Source of the DNA: UBA8752 sp965657965
Lineage (GTDB): Bacteria > Bacteroidota > Bacteroidia > Flavobacteriales_D > Sanyastnellaceae
DNA: 64,000 nt
Assembly (NCBI GenBank): GCA_965657965.1
Contig: CBFHQM010000002.1
Location: forward strand, 1 to 64,000
Direction of reading: 5' to 3'
Each line of letters starts with the position of its first letter. The first letter of the stretch is position 1. The notes beneath the pieces are model-generated. The model was not told the DNA's origin, ran no database searches, and was given only the letters and a program-made list of their open reading frames with translations. Positions 17,103-26,700 of this stretch are shown piece after piece. Position numbers and translations under genes: made by a program.

Positions 17103-17714
17103 TTAACGAATGCTCAGCTCCACTTGGCGCACGTCGATGAGACGCGGCATCAAGCTGTCGGGCATGTCCGCCATCGGAAGCGGACGGGTGCGGCCGTGAA
17201 TGTTCAAACGCCCAGACACCTCCCCTTCGGTTGTCAATTGCATCAAAAGCAACTTGCCATCGGGTCCTGCCGCGCCTTGACGCATATCGGGTGTCACAAA
17301 CCAAGCGCCGTTGTCGGTGAAAAGCTTGCCCCCTTTTTCAAAGTCTGTGAAGTCCATCAAGAATGCAGTCAACGCATTCATGTAGTTGTCTTCGTATCCA
17401 ATGGTGACCCAGCTGTCGTACTTCAATCCTGCTTGGCTTTGCACGGCAGACCGTTGCAACTCATTGGCACTGTTCGCCCCCATCTCGTGCTGATAGAAGG
17501 GCGCTGTACTGATGACTTCAAGAACATCTTCACCATCTCCAAAGACCGCATCAATGACGTCACCTTCAGCGGTCATTTGAGCGTATACCCGATAAGTGCG
17601 CCCTGGAACTTCCCCGCCATTGTCGATTTCTTCGACAACCAACGACTTGAATTGGGCTTGAGAGGACAGGGTGGCCAAAACAAGAACCCCCAAAGAGAAT
17701 AAACGACAAACCAT
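17103..17714 (-). CDS. Small secreted protein: a single copy of the YRVYA/DSWVTIG domain
   Basis: About 203 residues from ATG 17714; a TTG at 17726 overlaps the previous stop but starts a poorer signal peptide. After the signal (MVCRLFSLGVLVLATLSSQAQ) the protein is one domain of about 150 residues with the landmarks TYRVYA, DAVFG, FYQ, YDSWVTIGYED, GAWFVTPD and LLLMQLTTEGEVSGRLNI. The same landmarks recur in the proteins at 57872, 60844 (twice) and at the N-terminus of the type B cargo at 18708. I do not recognise the domain. The gene begins 8 bases after the PorP/SprF stop, making it the third member of a cargo-PorP-small protein operon. Confidence 0.75.
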   Translation of the reverse strand: MVCRLFSLGVLVLATLSSQAQFKSLVVEEIDNGGEVPGRTYRVYAQMTAEGDVIDAVFGDGEDVLEVISTAPFYQHEMGANSANELQRSAVQSQAGLKYDSWVTIGYEDNYMNALTAFLMDFTDFEKGGKLFTDNGAWFVTPDMRQGAAGPDGKLLLMQLTTEGEVSGRLNIHGRTRPLPMADMPDSLMPRLIDVRQVELSIR

Positions 17715-17722
17715 GAGTGGAA

Positions 17723-18703
17723 TCAATTGCGGATAATCAGATTACGATCGAGCAAACGGCCTCCAAACCCTCGGCGATTGAAGCCCGTGCCTCGGCGAGG
17801 CAATACGTAAGATAAGGTGATTTCGTGTGTATTGGGAGACAAATTGGCCACACTGCCGGTTCCTGCATCGTAGGCATAACCGACTTGAATGTCTTGAAAA
17901 ATGGCCCCGGCCGAAAGCACAAAGGCATCGCCTTGACGAAAGCCCAGACCTCCCCAGTAGCGACTGTCATACAATGCCCTGACATGCATGTCCAATTGCA
18001 CCGGTGTGATTTCGGTAAACCGCAACATGACCGCTGGCTGAATCTTCAACTGCTGGTCCACAACGTAATCGTAGCGGCCAGACAGCGCGTAATGTCGAAC
18101 CCCTCTGTTGCGCGAATTGCTGGGCTCTGACTCCAAGCCAAAAGGCGTTTGCAAGAGGTTGCTCACGGCAATGCCAAACTGATAAGCCTGTCCGAACACC
18201 ATGAGGCCAAAGCGCGAATCAAAAGAAAACTTGCTCTCCACGGCCCCAGTAATGGCGGGGTCGTCGGGCTGCCACAGCTCGAGGTCGGTGCCATCGAATC
18301 GGGTATTGCGCCCCATCAGGCCAATGCCAAACGCAACCGCATCTTGGTTGTTCAGGTCGACTGTGTAGGTGCCAGCCAACTCCATTCCGGTTCGCTGGTA
18401 TGCACCGCCTTGGTCGTCCCGCTCCACGACAAAGCCAAAACCGAATCGGTTCGGCAAGCTGGACGTCACCGTAACTGAGCTCGTTGTGGGCGCACCTTGA
18501 AAGCCGGCCCACTGTTCGCGGTGGCTCAAGGAGGCGAAAGTCCCAATTTCGGTTCCTGCAAATGCAGGGTTCACCAAAAAGGGATTCTGAATGAATTGAC
18601 TTTGACGAGAAAGTTGCTGCGCATTCACGGCTCCTGCTGAGAGGAGAAGAAAGAAGGCGACCAATTGGGCCGCGCGCTGAATTGAAGGGGTTACTGTGCG
18701 CAT
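17723..18703 (-). CDS. PorP/SprF family outer-membrane protein of type IX secretion
   Basis: 326 residues with a signal peptide. The family hallmark follows it: QSQFIQNPFLVNPAFAGTE, then HREQWAGFQGAPTT, and a predicted beta-barrel with the closing PNTHEITLSYVLP strand. PorP/SprF proteins are needed for secretion or surface attachment of type B (CHU_C) cargo. Exactly such a cargo gene lies 4 bases upstream on the same strand, reproducing the known SprB-SprF pairing. A small secreted protein follows 8 bases downstream. Confidence 0.93.
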   Translation of the reverse strand: MRTVTPSIQRAAQLVAFFLLLSAGAVNAQQLSRQSQFIQNPFLVNPAFAGTEIGTFASLSHREQWAGFQGAPTTSSVTVTSSLPNRFGFGFVVERDDQGGAYQRTGMELAGTYTVDLNNQDAVAFGIGLMGRNTRFDGTDLELWQPDDPAITGAVESKFSFDSRFGLMVFGQAYQFGIAVSNLLQTPFGLESEPSNSRNRGVRHYALSGRYDYVVDQQLKIQPAVMLRFTEITPVQLDMHVRALYDSRYWGGLGFRQGDAFVLSAGAIFQDIQVGYAYDAGTGSVANLSPNTHEITLSYVLPRRGTGFNRRGFGGRLLDRNLIIRN

Positions 18704-18707
18704 GGCT

Positions 18708-21700
18708 TTAGTACTTCAAAGTAACGGTTCCTGTGATGGGCTCTGCCCCAGCAAACACCGTGATCACGTAATAATAATCACTCGCTGGCAAGAGCGCCCC
18801 GTTAAAGGTGCCATCCCACCAGGTGGTACCGGGTGAAGACCGGAAGAGCATCTGCCCCCACCGGTTGAACACTTGGACTTCACTTTGCGGGAAAAACTCG
18901 AGACCGCCAACGACCCAACGGTCGTTAATGCCGTCTCCATTCGGTGTTAACGCATCGGCAATGAACAGACAATCCTCGGTAGGCTCGACCGTGGTCAAAT
19001 AGCCCAATGTGCACCCAATGTTGTCGGTGATGGTCACGCTGTAAACATCCTCGGACAAACCAATGGCCGTGGCTGTGGTCTGCGCATTGCCGTCGCTCCA
19101 AACGTATTGAATGGGCAACTCGCCTCCAGTAACCGCCGCTGTGGCCGTACCGTCCGAGGTTTGCCAGCAGGTAACCGGTGAACTGAACATTTCGACCGTC
19201 ATGTCCGTCTCAATGTCTGCAGCCACAATGAAAATGGAATCAACTGTGCATCCGGCCGTGTCCGCTGCCGTAACGGCATATTCGCCCTCGAAGAGATTCA
19301 GGACGTCTACATCCGACCCCACAAATTCCCAGGCTGTTTCTCCAGAACCTCCCGAGGTTCCGATGATGGCCACGCCGTCGTCCATGCCCGTGCACGTTAC
19401 GTTCTGAATGGTGATGTCGAACAGCAACGGATCGGGCTCCTCGATGACCACCGTGACCGAGTCTACACATTGCTCGTCGTCGCTTAGGTAAAGCGAATAG
19501 GTGTCTGCACACAGGTTGACCAATCCGCTGGACAACACAGAGGTAGAATCGGAAACAACACCGTTGTACAAGGTCAAGCCTCCAGTGCCGCCAGACAACG
19601 CCACCTCAATTCCACCGTTGCAGTCTCCCCCACACTCAGGGAAAACCGCATTCAAGACTTCCAACAACACCGGCTCAGGCTCGGGGATGGACACCACAAC
19701 GCTGTCGATGCAGCCGAGGGTGTCCCCCACCACCAAATTCAAGCTGTCCCCTCCCAAAGAGAACAAGGTGTCCGGCAACGTTGGGAAGACGAAAGGAGAA
19801 ATCAATGAAAGCGGGCCGCTTCCACCAACTGCGTTGACCACCAGGACACCATCTCCCGCTCCTGTGCAGGAAATGGGGGTGATGGTTGGCAAGATTTCAA
19901 TGTTGGCCGGCTCCTCGACGTTGGCTGCAAAAAATTCACTTGTGCACCCCACACTGTCTTGGACAAGCACTTCATAATTCCCGGCTGGCACATTGAAGCA
20001 AGTGCCATCCAACGCACCGGTGGGAAGCGGCACGAGTTGCGGCGTCAGCGGACCAGATCCACCTTGAAGGCTGTCGAGGCAAATTTGCCCGTTGTCGGCC
20101 CCACTGCACGGAACATTCGACACAGAGAAAACAAATTGAATGGTATCGGGCCCAACAATGGACAATGTGTCGGAGACCAAACAAGCGTTGCCATCGGCTG
20201 TGGTGTGGACATAACTCCCTGGGCACAACTCACCCGAAACCACGGCTTCGCCTTCGAGGTCGTTGACGGACAAAACGTAAGGCAGCGATCCACCTTCAAT
20301 GTTCGCAAGAATCAACCCATTGCAATCGCCGGCACATGCGACGTCGGTTACCGAGTAATCCACCGACAAGCCATCGGGCTCCTCAATTTCCAAGGTGTCG
20401 GAAAAGGTGCATCCATTTTCGTCGACCAAGCTGAACGTATATGTGCCACTTGGCAGGCTGTCTTGAGCATAGTCGACGGCGCCTTCGAAATCAATCAGCA
20501 CCCCCACTTCTGGAACTTCGAACGTGACCGACCCTGTTCCTCCCGCCGCGGACGCATCAAAGCTTGCATCGCTGTACCCTGTGCAACTTACTTCTGTGCT
20601 GCTCACGTCAAAAAACAGAACCTCTGGACACGAAATTTCAATCGTGGTGTCTTGTGTGCACCCCGCTTCATCGGTCACTTCAAACACGTAGTTGCCATCC
20701 TCTCCCACGCAGGGCAGCGGTCCAAAACAATTGGTTTCATCGGGCACAACCAAAAACCCAAAGTCCGTGGTTCCCAGTGTATTCAAATCACCTGTACCTC
20801 CTTCCGCTGTAAAGCAAACGGTGGCTTCGTCGAGCTCACCGCAGAGGTTGTCTTGGGTGAGTGTAGCATTGAACACAATTTCTTCGGGCGAAATGAAGGC
20901 GAATGCTTCTGTGGTGTCCCGGCAGGTATTGGAGGAGAAAGCCACCGTCCTTGCCGTGTCCACAAGTGCCACATAATAGTTGCCCTCTTCTATGCCCGTG
21001 AAGGTCGAATTCCCCACCTGTTGCTGAACCAAAACGGTGTCTGTGGCGTTCAGCTGAAACAGGCTGTATTCTACCGTGGTGTTAAACGACTCGAGTGGAT
21101 TGTTGGGCAATACCTGGACACTCGCTGAGTCCCCAAAGCAATCGATCTCTTGCAACACGCTGAATTGTGGATCGACCATGGGAACGCACAGGTCTTCCAC
21201 CTGGAAGTAGCCATCCGTGCACAACGTGGTTACGTCGGTTCCTTCTTGCATGGCAACACAGACTTGGAACGAAAAGCTCTCACATGTGGTGATTTGACCA
21301 ATCAAAGCTCGGCCGTTTTGAACCGTGGCGTGAATGGGGTCGGCATTGGTGACCACGAGCGCCCCTTGAGTCACCAAATCAGAACAGGCCTCAAAGTCAG
21401 GAGGAAAAGTCCCTGGCGCCTGAAATACTGTGGTTCCCGGTGTTGAAGTGCTGACGTGCGTGGTCCACCAGGTATCGAATTGCAACTCTGGGGCCAGAGC
21501 AAAGAAACCGGGGTTAATGCTGGATCCATTGTTGTAGCCATCCGGAACGAAAATGGACTCCCAATTGTAGCAGCCGCATGTCGCGTCAAAACCAAATGCT
21601 GGAATGACCGGATCCGATGTGTTGTCTGCCGCTGGCCCCAGCATCAGCGCTCCAGGAGAAGGCAACGTGGCGTATATCTTGTATCGGCGGAAGCCTGCAG

Positions 21701-21857
21701 GGACAAAATCTTCTGCCCCTTGGTATCCATCGTACAAGACGGTGTCCAAGACGACTTGGACGTCCAAGTCGAAAGTGACGTCTTGAGCTTGTCCTTCCAA
21801 AGTCAGCAAAAAGCCGAGCATCAGGCTCAGAAGTAGGCGAAATCGTTGTGCTCCCAT
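18708..21857 (-). CDS. Large T9SS type B cargo protein with SprB-like repeats
   Basis: 1049 residues. After a signal peptide (to GQAQ), the N-terminal 230 residues carry a divergent copy of the YRVYA/DSWVTIG domain (RRYKIYATL, FDTWWTT, ALIGQITT). Then come about eight Cys-containing SprB-like beta repeats of the pattern C-x-G-x2-D/N-G...GGxG...G-x-Y-x-V...D-x-x-G-C. The C-terminal 85 residues are the gliding-motility-associated CHU_C/type B sorting domain: LTPNGDGINDRW, FNRWGQMLF, WDGTFNG, DYYYVI, ending TVTLKY. It should be exported by T9SS and displayed or released at the surface with the help of the adjacent PorP/SprF. The function of the mature part is unknown and adhesin-like by analogy with SprB. 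Confidence 0.9.
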   Translation of the reverse strand: MGAQRFRLLLSLMLGFLLTLEGQAQDVTFDLDVQVVLDTVLYDGYQGAEDFVPAGFRRYKIYATLPSPGALMLGPAADNTSDPVIPAFGFDATCGCYNWESIFVPDGYNNGSSINPGFFALAPELQFDTWWTTHVSTSTPGTTVFQAPGTFPPDFEACSDLVTQGALVVTNADPIHATVQNGRALIGQITTCESFSFQVCVAMQEGTDVTTLCTDGYFQVEDLCVPMVDPQFSVLQEIDCFGDSASVQVLPNNPLESFNTTVEYSLFQLNATDTVLVQQQVGNSTFTGIEEGNYYVALVDTARTVAFSSNTCRDTTEAFAFISPEEIVFNATLTQDNLCGELDEATVCFTAEGGTGDLNTLGTTDFGFLVVPDETNCFGPLPCVGEDGNYVFEVTDEAGCTQDTTIEISCPEVLFFDVSSTEVSCTGYSDASFDASAAGGTGSVTFEVPEVGVLIDFEGAVDYAQDSLPSGTYTFSLVDENGCTFSDTLEIEEPDGLSVDYSVTDVACAGDCNGLILANIEGGSLPYVLSVNDLEGEAVVSGELCPGSYVHTTADGNACLVSDTLSIVGPDTIQFVFSVSNVPCSGADNGQICLDSLQGGSGPLTPQLVPLPTGALDGTCFNVPAGNYEVLVQDSVGCTSEFFAANVEEPANIEILPTITPISCTGAGDGVLVVNAVGGSGPLSLISPFVFPTLPDTLFSLGGDSLNLVVGDTLGCIDSVVVSIPEPEPVLLEVLNAVFPECGGDCNGGIEVALSGGTGGLTLYNGVVSDSTSVLSSGLVNLCADTYSLYLSDDEQCVDSVTVVIEEPDPLLFDITIQNVTCTGMDDGVAIIGTSGGSGETAWEFVGSDVDVLNLFEGEYAVTAADTAGCTVDSIFIVAADIETDMTVEMFSSPVTCWQTSDGTATAAVTGGELPIQYVWSDGNAQTTATAIGLSEDVYSVTITDNIGCTLGYLTTVEPTEDCLFIADALTPNGDGINDRWVVGGLEFFPQSEVQVFNRWGQMLFRSSPGTTWWDGTFNGALLPASDYYYVITVFAGAEPITGTVTLKY

Positions 21858-21931
21858 GGCGTTTGGTCCGGTAATTTGCGCCGACAGGCCATCGACGCAG
21901 AATTGCAGCGGGCCGCAAAATAACGCAATAC

Positions 21932-22705
21932 ATGTCGGGTCTAATCATAGAATCATCGCGGACTGGTGACATTCGGTTGCTTTTTGAGGATGATCGGTAC
22001 CTCATCGTGTCCAAACCTGCGGGACTCTTGGTGCACCGAACGCCACTGGATGCGTACGAGCCCGAAAACTTAAAAGACCTCCTCAAACCCCATATAGCGG
22101 GTCGAATCGATCCTGTTCATCGTTTGGACAAACCCACAAGCGGGGTGATTGTATTCGGGAAAGATGCCGAAGCCATTAACGCCTGCAAGGCGCAATTCGA
22201 AGCGCGAAAAACAGACAAATCTTATCTCGCTGTGGTGCGCGGCCACGTCGATGCTCCGGGTTGCATTGGAAAACCTCTACCAAAAGGCATGACCGGCCCT
22301 CCAAAATTGTCTCGAACCTCCTTTGTACCGCTAGAAACGTGCACGCTCCCTTACCCCGTAACTCGATACGATTCGGCCCGCTTGTCTTTGGTTCAATGTG
22401 AACCCCACACCGGTCGATACCATCAAATCCGATTGCATTTCCGCCATTTCCGCCACCCCATTATTGGGGACAGCCAACATGGCGACAAACATCAGAACCG
22501 AGCTTTTGCCGAGTTTACCGGCCTTTCTGGTCTGTTGCTTCATGCGCGAAGTTTTGCTTTTGATCACCCCGATGGACAGCGTCTGCAAATCTCTGCTGGC
22601 ATTCCACCTTCGTGGACAGCCCTCACACAACACGCCGGCTGGTCTTTAGGTGCATACGCCTCAGATGCTGCATCCCAATCCCCATCTGTTCCTGATCCCG
22701 CATGA
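21932..22705 (+). CDS. RluA-family pseudouridine synthase, TruC-like
   Basis: 257 residues. The RluA catalytic motif is PVHRLDKPTSGVIVFGK, with the catalytic Asp in HRLD. LLFEDDRYLIVSKPAGLLVH opens the fold, and PHTGRYHQIRLHFRHFRHPIIGD closes it. The short length, absence of an S4 domain and the HRHPIIGD form match TruC, which modifies U65 of tRNAs. Assignment to TruC over RluA is by resemblance only. It overlaps the next gene by four bases (ATGA). Confidence 0.88.
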   Translation: MSGLIIESSRTGDIRLLFEDDRYLIVSKPAGLLVHRTPLDAYEPENLKDLLKPHIAGRIDPVHRLDKPTSGVIVFGKDAEAINACKAQFEARKTDKSYLAVVRGHVDAPGCIGKPLPKGMTGPPKLSRTSFVPLETCTLPYPVTRYDSARLSLVQCEPHTGRYHQIRLHFRHFRHPIIGDSQHGDKHQNRAFAEFTGLSGLLLHARSFAFDHPDGQRLQISAGIPPSWTALTQHAGWSLGAYASDAASQSPSVPDPA

Positions 22706-23721
22706 TTTTTGGAAGCGACCATAGAGACAAAACCGAACATCCCGGTGCGTTCTCAACTTTCCCTAAGCCCACTGTTCCGGATTACACCCAGCCTCAAGCT
22801 TGGGCTGCCCATCCTGTGCACCGACCTCTCCAAGCCTGGCCTTCCCGCGTAGGCAGTCTTCCTCCCGCGTCGGCCCAAGACCCCAACGCTGTGCACACTT
22901 TCTTCATTCACCCCACGACATTTCGCGGTTTGGGGGTGGGGTGGAATGCGCGGTGGGATGACCCCGACATTGCCAGCACCACTGACTCTTGGCCCCTCAA
23001 GCACCAAGCGAGTCTGTTTCGGTCGGTGGGCAGGGTCATGGCTCCTCGTTACCGACAGGCCCACTTGCGCACCTTTTTCCTGCGCGGACCGGACAGCATG
23101 GCCGCTTTGGAATTGGCGTATTCGGACATTCGCGAAGCCTTCATTCACTTTCTCCAATCGATCGGAACGCAAGCCCCCTTCATCGTTGCAGGCCACAGTC
23201 AAGGGTCTCATCACGGCTGGCGTTTGCTTCAAGAATTCGTGGACGGGGCGCCATTGCAAAACCGTTTGGTCGCCGCATACCTCCCCGGTTATCCCCTGCC
23301 AGCGGGCAGCTTTCATCAACTCCCCTTTGCCGACCGAGAGGCTCATGTGGGCGCAGTGCACAGCTGGATGACGTTTGCAGAGTCGTTTGTCCCCGAGTTC
23401 CATGACTCTCACATGCAAGACATTTGTACCATTCACCCGGTAATCTGGACTGCTGAAGAAGGGGTTTGGAGCCACTGGGAGGCTCATGGCGGCATCGTAA
23501 ACCGGCAATTCAAACTCAAGCACCAAGAATCGCTTTCCGGCAGTTTGTCCGACGGCATGCTTTGGATCAAACCACTTCGGGTTCTGGGGGCCGGGATGTT
23601 CGCCATGAAGAATTGGCACGTGGCCGATTACAATCTGTTTTGGGAGAACATCCGAATGAACTTGGTCAAGCAGGTTGAACTGTATCGCTTTGCAGCGGAC
23701 AGAGCGCAACAACTTGGCTGA
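22702..23721 (+). CDS. DUF3089-type alpha/beta hydrolase
   Basis: 339 residues, no signal peptide. The nucleophile elbow GHSQGS (VAGHSQGSHHGWRLL) and the early motif DVDVFFIHPTT-like VHTFFIHPTTF match the DUF3089 family of alpha/beta hydrolases. A late His (NWHVADYNLFWENIR) is at the expected position. The substrate is unknown. It is translationally coupled to the pseudouridine synthase by an ATGA overlap and lies just upstream of the lysyl-oxidase-like gene. Confidence 0.8.
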   Translation: MIFGSDHRDKTEHPGAFSTFPKPTVPDYTQPQAWAAHPVHRPLQAWPSRVGSLPPASAQDPNAVHTFFIHPTTFRGLGVGWNARWDDPDIASTTDSWPLKHQASLFRSVGRVMAPRYRQAHLRTFFLRGPDSMAALELAYSDIREAFIHFLQSIGTQAPFIVAGHSQGSHHGWRLLQEFVDGAPLQNRLVAAYLPGYPLPAGSFHQLPFADREAHVGAVHSWMTFAESFVPEFHDSHMQDICTIHPVIWTAEEGVWSHWEAHGGIVNRQFKLKHQESLSGSLSDGMLWIKPLRVLGAGMFAMKNWHVADYNLFWENIRMNLVKQVELYRFAADRAQQLG

Positions 23722-23743
23722 GAATCCGTAACTTGAGGTGCAC

Positions 23744-26700
23744 ATGAAGCTGCCATTATCCTACCCCATTGCACGTGTTTTGGCTGGCCTATTCCTGGCC
23801 TTTTCTTCGCTGATGTCTGCACAAGACAACATGGAGGCCAACTGGACTGGCATTCTCAACGGCTCCGAGGTGGGCGGTGTGGAAGTGCCCGCAGGATGCG
23901 CACTCACAGGGTTTGACATCAGCTTGGACATTGTGGCCAGCGGCAACAATTGGGCTGGAGACATGGCAATGGCCATTACCGCGCCCAACGGCAACCGAAT
24001 TGAATTGGGCGGATACAACATGAACTTTGGCTACGTAGACATTGGAGGTTGGCCCGCCGACTGGAACTCAAATGTCGACGGCAATTTCACAGCGAGCTTC
24101 GAAGGGTTGGACCAATACAACTTGAGCGGGTCCGGCTGTTGGCTCATTGAATTCATGAATGCTTGGTCCAATGCAGGGCCAAGCGAATACTTCGCGACGG
24201 TCACGTTGATTGGCCTTTGCGATGAAGGTGACTTTCCCGGCTGTACAGACCCGAGCGCGGTCAACTTCAATCCTTGTGCCATGGCCGACGATGGCACATG
24301 CACCTATCCAGTACTCGAGGCCGCATTTGGTTGGACCTCGAGTTGTGGACTTCCGGAAACCATCGGCTTTGACGATCAGAGCAGTGGCAACGTGCAAGGA
24401 TGGTCTTGGACGTTTGAATCGGGAACGCCATCAACCTCCATCGCTCCCACGCCTTCCGTGGTTTGGTCCACCCCGGGAACTTACGCTGTGGCCCTTACCG
24501 TAAACGATGCCGACGGGGAGACTTCCACCTACACAGACTCAGTCAACGTAGGAGACAACCTTCACCGCCTCGAAATTGACTTTACGCCAGACGCCTTTCC
24601 CCAGGAGACAGGGTTCTTTGTCTTGGGCCCCAATGCCGACACACTCCATGCTGGAGGGATTGAAGGCTTGGATGTCTGTCTGCCCGATGGATGCGCCCAA
24701 GTATGGTTGACCGATGCGGGTGGCGACGGCTTTTCCTTAGGTGGCGATTACCAGATTCGGTACGACGGAGCCGTGCTGCGGGATGGCGAACATTTTGATG
24801 CATTCCAACTCACGTTGATTGGCTGCCCGGAAGGCAGCAGCTGCGACGATCCGCTGCCCTTGAACATTGGCACTCAAGACACCGCTCAAACCTTGGTTTC
24901 GCCCATGGCGAGCACCTGGTATGTCTTGGACGTAGACACCACGGGGCAATACCTGTTCTCCACCTGCGACTTGACTTCCTGCGATACCCGAATCCACTTG
25001 TATGACTATTGTGACATGGCGGTCTTCACGACTTCCTCAGAGGCCTTTATTACCATGTCCGAAGACGATTGTGAGACCCAAAGTGTGGTCACTCCACTTT
25101 TGACCAGCGGCCAAACCATTTACATCCACATTGAAGGCGACTGCGGAGAGGGAGTGCCGTTTGAAGCCAGCTATCTGGGTGGCATACCGGGCTGCATGAA
25201 CATTGAAGCGTGCAACTACCTGCCCATTGCAACCGCGCCAGACACGTGCTTCCTTATTGGTGACCCCGAGTGCCCCAACATCGGCCCCGACCTCATCATC
25301 AATGGCCCCCGCGCCTTTAGCACCTTGGAATTCACAACCGAGAGCAGCTCGGATGCCTGCATGATTGAAGAAGGCTGTCTTCAGGGATTTGGCACACGGG
25401 AAATCGTTCGGTTCGACACCGAGATTGCCAACATTGGCACCGAGGACTATTTCATTGGTGCCCCAGCAGACAATCCCGAACAATTTGAGTGGGACGCGTG
25501 CCACAATCACTACCACTACGAAGGCTACGCGGAGTATGCACTCTATACGTCCGGCGGATCCCCCCTTCCCACCATTGGCTTTAAAAACGGGTTCTGCATT
25601 ATGGACCTCGGGAGCTGCAACTACGGCGGGGGCCCCACCAAGTACACCTGCTCAAACATGGGCATAACTGCGGGGTGTCAAGACATCTACTCCCGTTTTC
25701 TCGACTGCCAATGGGTAGACATTACCGACCTGCCCGGTGGAGAATACACTTTGGTGATCCGCGTGAATTGGGACTACAGTCCCGATGCCAATGGCAGCTT
25801 TGAGCTTTCTTACGCCAACAACGCCGTGGCCGTGTGCTTTTCGTTTGAACGAGATGCCGAAGGCAATGCCACCAACTTTGCGAAATACCAGGACTGTCCC
25901 GTTCCACTGGACTGCATTGGACATCCTTATGGCACTGCAGAACCTGATTGTGCCGGCAACTGTCCTGGATTCTTGATCAAAGGCGACGTCGACATGAACG
26001 GCGAAGTGGATGCTGATGACCCGCTCATTTATGCCGGTTTGCTGATCGAAGGAGAGTCCACCGACGCCCCTTGTGTCGACCTGAACGGAGACGGCGAACT
26101 CAGCATTACCGACGTGGCACTGGCTGCGGATTGCGCACATTACGGCCACAATCACTTGGGCGACAATGGTGTCGAAGACCACTGCGACTGGAACGGCCCT
26201 CTTGTGGTGCCAAACGAAGAAGTGCAATTCTCGCTGATCCTTCCTCACGAAGACTCCAGCCATGTCGACATCTACGTTCACAACCCCAACACATGGCTGA
26301 GCGCCTGGTCTCTCCAATTGACTGGCGCACAGTTTAGTGACCTGACTCCGCTTTTCGACACCACAGGATACCATCACTTCTTTCACCTTTCTGCCGACGG
26401 CACCGCTTTTGGAGTGGCCCTGCAAGACAGCTTGATCTCAAAAAGCACCTTGCCTCAGGCCCTCTTCCGCGTGAACTTTACTGCACCTACAGCCGAACTG
26501 TGCTTGCTTGAAGCTGCAGAGGTCACCAATCATGACCGGCACAACGTAGCGGCCCAAGGTGGAGGATGTGTGATCCCGGGCACCTTTTGTCTTGGCGATG
26601 TCAACGACAACGGACTCAGGGATGTGGGAGACTTGCTCTCCGCGCTGGCCATTTTCGGGTGCAACACCGAATGTGGTCCATCTGATGTTGACTCCGATGG

